Part shown: piece after piece, positions 55,790-64,000 of the stretch
Layout: the number at the start of each line of letters is the position of its first letter
How positions within the stretch are numbered: the stretch's first letter is position 1
DNA from: Madurella fahalii
Taxonomy: Eukaryota; Ascomycota; Sordariomycetes; Sordariales
Assembly (NCBI GenBank): GCA_029876055.1
Contig: CM056874.1
Span: 7,068,001 to 7,132,000 of the forward strand
Direction: 5' to 3'
DNA: 64,000 nt
Made by a program: the position numbers and the translations under genes
The notes under the pieces: generated by a model
Database searches by the model: none
The model's input: only the letters and a program-made list of their open reading frames with translations
Told to the model about the DNA's origin: nothing

Positions 55790-57715
55790 TTACCTAGTAA
55801 ACGCCGGAACGCGCTCGCCCAGTGGTTCTTGCTCTCGTGCTGTGCGGTCCGTCGCCAAGAACTCGGACTCCTTCTTGACGATATACGCTTTGAAAAGCTC
55901 ATCCGTGGGCGAGACCTGCCCCAACACTTGGTCATCTAGCCAGAGGGTCAGTACTGGATTCATTTACATGCCGTGGAAGTCTTGAGTATATTACAGAATT
56001 CAGGGAGACTCTGCCACGCGTTTTGAAACGCGGCTTGCAGGTCGTCCGAAAAGGCCTGGGCGCCGGCGGCTCTGAAGTGCTTGAGCGTGGTCCTCTTGTG
56101 GAAGAGCCCGAAGTGCCCGGCGTAGATGACGACGATGGCATTCAACAACTGCTTAGTTGTCTCACGGAAGCTGTGTCTCTTTTCATTCATCCCAATCACT
56201 ATTTATAGGTTAGTGGTCGACATCTCGGTGTACGGGGTTGGCTAACTAACTCGGCATTGGGGCAGCGTTCGTTTGTTGTTGTTCCAGGAGCCATCTCAAC
56301 GAGTGGCGGTAGATGAAGATCATCTGCCATAACACAAGCCATTTGGTGATTAGAGGGACGCCAGTCGAGTCCTTCTTGGCGATGTGCTTCTGTATGTCTG
56401 CGAGCACGTTCCGTTCGAGTTCCGATATTCTTTCGGCGGCAAACAAACGCAGGGAGTCCTGGATCGATGCAAACCGCAAGTCAAGCGGAACCGGTTGGGA
56501 TGCAAGCTCCTGGCGAACAAAAAATTGCTTGCAGTTCCAGACCTTCCACATACTCCTCATCGTGAAAAGGTTCAATAACAACGTCTTTGGCATTTGCGGA
56601 TGTTGTCCCTGCTGAGCGACCAACCCATGCAGAAGCTTGTCCATATGAGCTTCAAATTCAGTTTTGTTCCCGTCCAGGATATCCTGCTCGATCCAGGCAC
56701 AGATTTCGTCCTCCAGACTCCGCAGCGTGTCCGGCATGACACCCCATCGGATGACACCTTGGTCTCTCTGGTTCGGCAGGGCGAAGGGTTGAACCGTTAC
56801 TTCTAAACAGGGGCTGCCGATGTTCTCGGATAGAGAAATGCGAAGGACTCGACGGTTCTCAACGAATTGTCCGCGGCTTGGCAGTAATACGTCCGGATCG
56901 TTCCAGTTCCAGCGCGCTTCATGAGGGAGTCAGCCCGTACAGTTTGGGACGCCTTGGTCGGGGAAACACACCATAGACTCCCCCGGTAATTTCATCCAAC
57001 GGTTTTCGGGTGCATGCCAACTCCGGGCATGGTCTTTTACGGCACGGCTCACAGACCGGGGAAGCATCGCACTAGACGTATCCGTCAGCTCGCGGTTAAA
57101 CGGAAATGCAGGACTCCGGAGACTACCTACCCCGGATTTATTCATTCTGCACCAAGAACAAGCCTTGAGATCCCGGACTCGGCTCGTCTCGTCTGGGTTC
57201 TTGACCATCCGAGTTTTTTTGTTGCAACCCTGAGGCATCTCGAAAGTACTCTGGCTGCTGGCTGGCCGAGGAAAACTGCGCCGAGCCTCGGTAGACTGTG
57301 AGACGTCGAGCTGTATGGCGCCGTCTCGGGGGGGCTGAGGACCCGAGACTCGTGGCCACACATGGGGCAATGGGGGTTCATGGGGTTGGGCATCTACCAT
57401 GGAGACATCATCCCCAGGGTTTGGAGCCGTGGTGGTGAAACTTCCCGGGCCGAGAACCGACGGACTGGCGGCAGGCTTGTCTTCCGGCGAAACACTCGAC
57501 GGAGTGGTTACATCCGTTCCTTTGCCGCCTGTATGCAGGTCCCACAGCTCGAAATCAAAGAATTGGGAACCGTCATCATCGGGGTGTGCGGAAGTCCTGG
57601 TGGTATCCTCGACCCCGAGCAGGTCGCTGCGGGGTGTTGCAGGGTACCTGTCGTACTGGCGCCAAAAAGGGGCGCTCCCCATGTAGAGGGTTAGGCGGTC
57701 TGGCATGTGTGACAT
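55790..57715 (-). CDS. Zn2Cys6 fungal transcription factor, 566 aa
   Basis: Five exons: 57715-57131, 57071-56972, 56916-56251, 56198-55995 and 55935-55790. The introns are 52-59 bases, and each join keeps frame. The first 180 residues are Pro/Ser-rich and disordered. The DNA-binding cluster follows, CSWCRMNKSGCDASPVCEPC (Cys186-205), continuing to Cys210 and Cys215, with its third Cys placed by the first splice. After RWNWNDP comes a regulatory part that is helical and hydrophobic (SMWKVWNCKQFFVRQEL, LITKWLVLWQMIFIYRHSL, NAIVVIYAGHFGLFHKR). The tail is EFLATDRTAREQEPL. This suits a pathway regulator, target unknown. It faces RTG2 at its 3' end and diverges, over 2.1 kb, from the FAD oxidoreductase. 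Exon 4's donor (GTAATA) was preferred over one giving a 32-base intron. Confidence 0.82.
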
Positions 57716-59818
57716 GGTTGGTCCGCGCCAATATCTCTGGCTAAGGGCCAAGTGGGCTCGATGGACAGATAAGACAGCAAAGCAACACGAGCCGAGTCGA
57801 AACAGCACAAGTCAAGGCAGCCCGGATGGCCAATGGGTCCGGTAGACTGTGGGACACAATGATGCTATGGCACTTGAGGGAAAGGGGAGGGTTTGGGCAG
57901 CCAGATGAGGCTTCCTCGTGTCGAGTTTTCTGTGAGCCCCCGGCAGCCTCTAGGAGCCGCATTCACCCACTTCGCGCTCCTGGAGGCAGACCAAGCATCC
58001 CATACGGTTGCCCAAAACCGCTGTGGCAGGGGTTACTGATTGGTCAATTGGGCTCTGATCGAACCAATCGCACACCCCGGGGTTACCGACGAGCAAAGTC
58101 GCTACACTAAAGGGAGTCAATTGCGGCGCACTAACAAGGGACGGGACATACGCCGATGCGCACAAAGCATTCATGTTTTTCGTCGACGCTACGCTCAATT
58201 CAATGGGCCGCTCTCTTCCCCATGGGGAACCAAATGCTGCAAGCGCAGAGCCGCGCCGTGCTCTATTTCGGTTCGGGCCAGCACTTGTACAGTACTTGTG
58301 TTTATGAACAACTGCCCATTCCGGTGTGGACTGGATTATTCGCAAAAACTTGTGCGGGTCGCCGAGACAGTGGCTTCTCGTTCCCTAAGTTCAGGATATG
58401 GAGGGACATGTCACAGGCGCTGTCTGGCTTCCATGCGTCGCTCTCTGACGATTTATCTTTCCACGTCCCAGCTATCTCAGAAACAAAGTGCCTTGGGCGG
58501 AATTGGGAAACCGGCCAAAGTTTGGGATTGCCAAATCGCTCAGCTCAGCTCCCGTCCCATTTACATTTACGCAGGACGACTTTTCTTGTCCGTCTTGTCC
58601 GGCCCCACTTTTCTTATACTTTGTACCGAACGCTTGCTGGGAGCACGAGGTTGTGCGACCTCCCTTCCCCCTCCCCCCTTGCTCACCCACCCACCTTATT
58701 CCAGTCACACCTAGGGTTCGGGGACACCTCTTCGCACGTTGGGCTCCATTTCCTTGAATTCATCCAGCCCAACGCCGTACCTGACCCGGGCGTTGGTTAC
58801 GAGGAGGTGTAGGCGGTCTTGACGGCTTTCAGTGATGGTTGGCCAGAACGTAGGTGAGCGTGCAGGTAAGTGAGATACATAGGTCAAACCATCAAGCAGG
58901 CATCGTGTTGAGCCTACAAAGCAGGGGAGCACGAGGGCAAGGGCGAGATGTTGGGTCGAGAAAAGCACTCCATTGCGCCCGCGCAATAGCGCGCGTGTCT
59001 TACAGGCCAAGCTGACTTGACTGCGCAGCCGGCGACACATGCCCAGCCTTACCCCGCCAAGAGAAAGGCGAATCAACGGAAGGGCACGGTAAAGGTACTG
59101 TACCTTTTAACCTACCAACGACACGCCTGCAGACCTTGGAAGTATACCATTTCGCAATACCAAGTTTGCGCAATCCCGCAGCCCTGCCACATTAGTCACA
59201 ACATCCTCTGGCAAATGATAACAGCTACCTTAAACGAAGGGAGGGAAAAAAAAAAGAAAGAAAAAGAAAGAAAAAGAAAGAAAAGCTATCAAACGTATAT
59301 CCGGATGATGTTGGCTGGGAAAATACCCTTTCTCCTCGTTCTTGCCAGTGTTTAAATGTGCCATCAGAGTAGGGGTGGGAGTTCTCACTTCTCCTTCCAT
59401 GCACATTTCCTAGGCGGATCAAAGGGTCGCGGGACGCGCGGCCCTATTCGACGCCGTACAAACCAAATGGGCTATTCAATTGCGTCTTGGTGATTCCCAC
59501 AGATATACCAGTAGTACTTACCCGCCTGTCCATATGAATCCCCTACTGCAATCTCGGTTCAGCACAGGTTGTAAGGTTAAGGTAGCAGCTATGCTGCTCT
59601 GACCGGGTGTTGGCGGTCGACGACCAACGAAGGACGCAGATTTATTATATCCGTCGGCAATTGCTTGTAACTATATGCGGCTCCACGCCCGCATTCTCAC
59701 CAACCAAGAGCTGGAAGGTCACGACAGAGGGAAGGCGGGAGGTGGAGTAAGCCTGCATGCCATCTGGCCTTTTAAGGCCTCTGATGTCCCTCTCTTGAGT
59801 CTTTGATCGACACCACAC
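57716..59818. promoter_or_regulatory. Divergent intergenic region, 2.1 kb
   Basis: This region lies between the Zn2Cys6 gene and the oxidoreductase. It carries an AAAGA-rich tract at 59246-59285 and C/T-rich patches near 58665-58700. Open frames at 58040-58812 (+) have no domain. No gene is supported. Confidence 0.45.
59246..59285. repeat. A/G-rich (AAAGAA)n tract
   Basis: A purine-only stretch built on AAAGAA units, about 530 bases upstream of the oxidoreductase start. Confidence 0.8.
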
Positions 59819-61339
59819 ATGCATCCCAGCAAGATGGGGCCCTCGATGCGTGTCTTTGTGAGCCTTGGCTGTCTCGCAGCCGCGGGAACAGCCGCCCCGG
59901 AGTGCCGTGGCGACGGCCAGACCATCTCGCGGGATGTTGTCGTTGTCGGCGGAGGCGCATCGGGTGCTCATGCCGCAGTGTGGCTGCGCGACAACGGCCA
60001 CAGTGTTGTTGTCGTCGAGAAGGCCGGCCAGCTCGTGAGTCGCCACGCTGCTTCTTTGCTCTCGCTGCTGCTGTTGCTTATCCCTATTCTCAGGGCGGCC
60101 ACACAGCCTTCTACAATGACCCGGCTACGGGCAAGGCGATCAATGTCGGGGTGCAGACCTGGGTAGAGTACAAGAATGCTTTCGAGTTCCCGGAGCGTAT
60201 GAATGTGTCAGCGAGCGGGTCGATGCAGTTCACCCCGAACGAGAACAGGTATATCGACTATAAGACAGGCAAACCCGTCCCCAGCTACACCGCACCTGCA
60301 GAAGCCGACGTGTATCCTGCGCTGCAGAGGTATCTTGACGTCCTCGAGAAGTACGAAGACATGGTGTTGCCGGGCTTCTTCAACTTTCCCGACCCGGAGA
60401 ACATCCCCGAGGACCTGCTCATGCCGTTTTCCGAATTCGTCGACAAGTACGACCTTGCGGCTGCGGTCCCCCGGATCTGGGATTCCACCGCCCAAGGTCT
60501 CGGCGACACCATGAACGTGCCTACCCTGTGGGTTATCCAAGCTTGCGGCATCCCCATGACACGCGCCCTGCTAGGCATGGGCGCTGCCGCCGTCTCGGCC
60601 TCGGGCCGCCTGTATGACTTTGTTCGAGAGCGTTGCCGACTTCTTGGGCAGCGATGTCCAGTATTCGAGCACCGTGGTCTCTGCAACCCGGCATAGCGAC
60701 ACCAAGAAGGGCGTCTCGCTGAAGGTGAGCGGCACTAACGGCGAGGTGACGTGCATTGAGGCCAAGCGCCTCCTCGTCGCCGTCGAGCCTACCCCCGAGA
60801 ACATGACGCCATTCCAACTCGACGAGGACGAAAGGGACGTCCTAGGCAGGTTCAAGTACCCCACCGTCTACGCCGGCATCCTCCGCCACCCATCGCTGCA
60901 AGCCCTCCACGCCTACACGCACAGGTTGCCGGTGCCCGAGTACTACAATCACACCGCCTTCCCCGCCGCCCCGCAGGTCGGCCGCATCGACTACATCGGG
61001 GAAACGGAAGACCTGTTCGAGTTCACGGCCGTCGGCACCGAGGACGGTAGCGCGGAGAGCATGAAGGCGCTCATCGCCCAGTCCATCAACGCCATGATCG
61101 AGGCCGGCACGCTCCCGGCGTCCAACGGGAGCGTCAGCTTCTCCATCTTCGCCGACCACGGCCACATGCACGCCCACGTCTCGGCCGACGACCTCCGCGC
61201 GGGCTTCATGCAGAAGCTCAACGCCCTGCAGGGCCTCCGTAACACGTGGTACACGGGCGCGGCCTTCTCGGCCGGGTACTCGACCGTCTTGTGGGAGTAC
61301 AACAAGGTGCTGCTGCCTAAGATGGTCGAGGGGCTGTAA
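59819..61339 (+). pseudogene. Secreted FAD-dependent oxidoreductase, frameshifted
   Basis: Exons are 59819-60034 and 60094-61339, with a 59-base intron (GTGAGT..CAG). The N-terminus is a signal peptide (MRVFVSLGCLAAAGTAA within the first 26 residues), followed by the dinucleotide-binding motif DVVVVGGGASGAHAAVWL and EKAGQLGGHTAFY. The family is a flavin amine-oxidase-like FAD enzyme, common in fungal secondary metabolism and secretomes. Frame changes at about 60610-60630: the first frame runs through ...AAVSASGRLYD and stops at 60696, while the expected family sequence continues in the next frame (SVADFLGSDVQYSSTVVSAT) to 61339. Both parts otherwise look intact, so this is either a recent pseudogene or an assembly error. 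A 40-base intron across the shift is below every other intron here. Substrate unknown. Confidence 0.75.
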
Positions 61340-62652
61340 GCGTGGCGGGGGAATTTGAGAGTTCTGGAGGTAACACCCTCGTTGGGTTCGTAGATTGGAA
61401 AATACTCTACGATACCAAAAATTAGATGATGATGGCGCACATGAGAAGAAAAGGGTGTGGGAGGAGCCGCACTATTGGGGGTTGAGGAGGAAAGGTGGTT
61501 GTATCCAGGGGAACCTGGAAAGGTCCGCGCTGCGGCCACCTACGGGCAATCATGAATCGCAATGTATTATGCAATTGCGAGGTCACCGGCACTCTAAGCC
61601 TCGCCTGTCAATTGCATTTTTCTGTCCCTTTTCCTCCGCAAGGGGCGTGTAGCGTTCAAGTATAGTGATCACGACTCTGGAATGCAATCGAGTGCTTTTC
61701 CGCGCATCACCACAAATCTTCATTAGTCTGATAATCTGCCTCTGTAATTGTTTTTGCCTCTTAAAGTACCTATACTTTAATCCTGCACACCTAGCGCCTA
61801 CACCTTCAGGTCAGCGCCACGGCACAAGCAAAGTGTAAATGCAGCCAGCCGGTAAGTGGTGAGCAATGCCACCAGCTGACTAACAAGGAAAATTCCAATT
61901 TACCCAATTAAAATTCCATTTCCAACTCAGGTTCACTTTTAAAGTAACAGTTGTGAGTAGGAACTGGCTCTTAACAACCGGAATAGTGGAATGCAAAAAG
62001 CCTGGTGAAGCCTGCCGATTATTAACCATAAATCACAGCCTCCGTTTCTATCATTTCTTCCCTCTCCACTGGCTTGGTTTTTGCTCACATCAGCGAACAT
62101 ATCGAGGATTACCACCGTCGAAACTCTCAAGTGCCATCTTTAAACCACAAAACTCAAAAACCTTCCATTCTACATGCCAGTTGTGCGTTGTTCTACCTCG
62201 CTATGCCACTATCCAATAAACCAATAGATGCCGAACCTAGTATATCAAATCAAGAACCACACTAAGCCAAACTCTGGCTTCAGACGTAAGCCACTGCAGA
62301 CAGTCAGCCGTATCAGAATGGATTACAAAAAGGGTATCATCTATACAGATGCCGAAAATATAAAAAAATGAGATGAGGGTGAAGAGAAGGAATGAACCCA
62401 AGGTTTTTCAACAGAGGATAGAGAAGAAAGAAAGAAAGAAAAAGAAAATAAAGGGAAAGAAAAGAAAAAGAGAAAGAGAAGAAAAGAAACGAAACGAGAG
62501 AAAGACGAAAAAAAAAAAAAGAGAAACGTGCCCCCTCTTTCAATGCCCGGACATGCTAGACAAAATGGTCGCAACCACCCACTAACAACCCCACCATCCT
62601 GTATGAGAGTCTAAAGCCTGTTACCGCCGAAACAAAAACTTTTCCCCCTCCC
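61340..62652. other. Convergent intergenic region, 1.3 kb
   Basis: AT-rich sequence between facing stop codons, with a long purine tract at 62418-62525 near the DUF8004-like stop. No gene is supported. The composition is more AT-rich than the rest of the window. Confidence 0.5.
62418..62525. repeat. Polypurine tract (GAAA-type)
   Basis: About 108 bases almost free of pyrimidines on the + strand, built on GAAA and GAAAA units, just 3' of the minus-strand gene. The strand asymmetry could allow triplex formation, which is inference only. Confidence 0.8.
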
Positions 62653-64000
62653 TCAGAAGAAGAACTTCTTCTTCGTCTTCTTCTTGTTATCCATCCCTTT
62701 CAGAATATCATCAAACGTACTCCCCCCACCTCCGGGGCTATTGCTCCCCGTCCCACTGCCCAACGAATCCGTCTGGCCATGCCCATGGTAGCCGCCCATG
62801 CCCATGCCCATGCCCATCGGTCGCCCACCATAACTGCTCTTCCTCGACGAAAACTCATCATAGCCACCACCGCCACCCCCAGGCCCCAACTGGCTGAGAT
62901 TGATCGCCGACCGGCTCGCCCTCAGATTGAGCTGGTACATCTCTCCGGGCCCACCACCACCAACACTGCCCGATGACAGCGACCCAGAGCTAACTATCCG
63001 CGAGGTACGGTCGATCGCGCCGCTGGGGAGGGGCAGCGGTTCCAGGCCGATGGCAATGCTAGCCCGGAAGGCGTGACGGGCACGGTCGGCGCGGGAGCCG
63101 CTCCGCGGCCGGAGATGCGGCGAGTTGGGAGCCGATAAGCCGCCGCCGCCTCCTCCGGGGCCATGGTTGACGGTGAGACTGAGGTTGGTGCTGCTGCTGC
63201 TGCTGTTGTTGTTGCTGTTGTTATTGCTGTTGTTGATGAAGGGGTCCATGTCCCGGAAAACGCTGCGGGGCGGAGGCTGGAGGGGGGAAGCCTGCATCTC
63301 TGGTTGTGGTGCTGATTGGGGCGCCGTCGCCGCCGAGGGACCGGCAGAAGCGGCTTCCCATTCCTTTGCGGCCAGCCAGCAGTGGCTGCGCATGTAGATC
63401 CCCTCGACGCTGAACATGACCACGTCGGTGGACAGCTCGACAATGTTCTGGTCGGCCGTCTGATACCACATCTTGCGCACCTCGCCGGCGTCTTCGGTCC
63501 AGGGCGGGTTGCCTTGGGGTGCTTCACAGAGGAAGTCCTCGACACCTTCGGTCCAGCGGAGCCCTGGTGCGTCGACGACTAGCATGGGCAGTGACTGGAG
63601 AACGACGTAGAGGAAGAGCCAGAAGCCTATCCGCTGGTCGGCTAGGTCCTGCGGGTGGGCACCCCGCGCCTCCTTGAGTTCGAAATCTTTAAAGGCAAGG
63701 AGGAAGGGCATCTGCAGTGCGTCCGTGTCGATGTTGTGGGATTTGATGAGGATCAGCTGAAGCTCATGTGGCTGCAGGCTCTTGCTGTATTTGGCCTGCT
63801 TCTTGGCGGATAGCTCATTGTAGTTCTCATAGATAGCCGTCATGCTCGGGATTTTGGGGATGTCGTATGGGATCGGCGGCAGCACTGGAGGAGACGACTT
63901 CTCAAACTCGGTGAGCATCTTGCGCAGCGCGGATATCGAGGGGTCCACGGCACTCTCCTTGGACTCTTCCGCGGGACCTTCGGCCTCCTCGATGACACGG
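62653..64000 (-). CDS. DUF8004-like protein, N-terminally cut by the window edge
   Basis: The frame is open from the right edge to the stop at 62653, about 449 codons, so the start lies outside. The domain near the edge begins KKQAKYSKSLQPHELQLILI, then MPFLLAFKDFELKEARG, DQRIGFWLFLYVVLQSLPML and VVDAPGLRWTEGVEDFLCEA. VEGIYMRSHCWLAAKEWE ends it. I recognise this as the fungal DUF8004 type from memory. The rest is low-complexity: a run of Asn/Ser from CAA- and AAC-like codons, Gly-rich blocks (GGGGGG) and a GMGMGMG repeat. The C-terminus is odd, DNKKKTKKKFFF. Function is unknown. No intron is needed in the visible part. Confidence 0.75.
   Translation of the reverse strand, partial: RVIEEAEGPAEESKESAVDPSISALRKMLTEFEKSSPPVLPPIPYDIPKIPSMTAIYENYNELSAKKQAKYSKSLQPHELQLILIKSHNIDTDALQMPFLLAFKDFELKEARGAHPQDLADQRIGFWLFLYVVLQSLPMLVVDAPGLRWTEGVEDFLCEAPQGNPPWTEDAGEVRKMWYQTADQNIVELSTDVVMFSVEGIYMRSHCWLAAKEWEAASAGPSAATAPQSAPQPEMQASPLQPPPRSVFRDMDPFINNSNNNSNNNSSSSSTNLSLTVNHGPGGGGGGLSAPNSPHLRPRSGSRADRARHAFRASIAIGLEPLPLPSGAIDRTSRIVSSGSLSSGSVGGGGPGEMYQLNLRASRSAINLSQLGPGGGGGGYDEFSSRKSSYGGRPMGMGMGMGGYHGHGQTDSLGSGTGSNSPGGGGSTFDDILKGMDNKKKTKKKFFF

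Noticed and set aside
55936..55967. 32-base intron in the Zn2Cys6 gene
   Set aside because: Too short for a fungal intron; the GTAATA donor 27 bases upstream gives 59 bases in the same phase.
60613..60652. 40-base intron that would bridge the oxidoreductase frameshift
   Set aside because: Shorter than every other intron here (48-92), and it would remove sequence that matches the family in the second frame.
1..64000. CRISPR arrays or bacterial operons
   Set aside because: No regularly spaced repeats with spacers; genes are spliced and alternate strands, as in fungal nuclear DNA.

Overview
This window reads as nuclear DNA of a filamentous ascomycete, most likely a Sordariomycete near the Sordariales/Chaetomiaceae (inference from protein content and gene structure; no search was run). 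The genes carry one to four short introns of 48-92 bases with GT..AG ends and CTAAC/CTGAC-type branch sites, and the proteins have the long low-complexity stretches usual in these fungi. No rRNA, convincing tRNA, CRISPR array, intact transposon or bacterial-type operon was found.

I support 24 protein-coding loci. From left to right: a small conserved protein (2.7-3.0 kb, -), a SUZ-domain RNA-binding protein (+), the cytosolic Fe-S assembly factor NAR1 (-), a small multi-pass membrane protein (+), a C2H2 zinc-finger protein (-), RanGAP RNA1 (+), a second small membrane protein (+), a secreted GH18 chitinase (+), an Ala/Ser-rich GPI-type surface protein (-), a twin CX9C protein (+), the inner-kinetochore protein AME1/CENP-U (-), the HDEL/KDEL receptor ERD2 (+), nucleoporin NUP159 (-), proteasome subunit beta-2 PUP1 (+), a Sel1-repeat DSF2-like protein (-), a single-pass membrane protein (-), the COPII cargo receptor ERV46 (-), a GNAT acetyltransferase (+), the GPI-lipid remodelling protein PER1 (-), an uncharacterised 640-residue protein (-), RTG2-like Ppx/GppA protein (+), a Zn2Cys6 transcription factor (-), a secreted FAD oxidoreductase with a frameshift (+), and a DUF8004-like protein cut by the right edge (-).

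The content is mostly housekeeping: nuclear transport (RNA1, NUP159), early secretory traffic and GPI maturation (ERD2, ERV46, PER1), proteolysis (PUP1), chromosome segregation (AME1) and Fe-S assembly (NAR1). The genes alternate strand almost throughout, so most neighbours share divergent promoters or convergent 3' ends. The accessory-looking parts are the chitinase/GPI protein stretch (12.8-20.8 kb), the gene-poor stretches at 36.6-39.1, 40.1-41.8 and 49.6-53.5 kb, and the transcription factor/oxidoreductase pair at 55.8-61.3 kb.

I saw no clearly new multi-gene system. The most useful second-look items are two frame-neutral, stop-free introns (in NUP159, and in the C2H2 gene where retention would split a zinc finger), the frameshifted oxidoreductase next to a Zn2Cys6 regulator with odd cysteine spacing, the long acidic insert in the chitinase, and the long acidic tail of ERD2.
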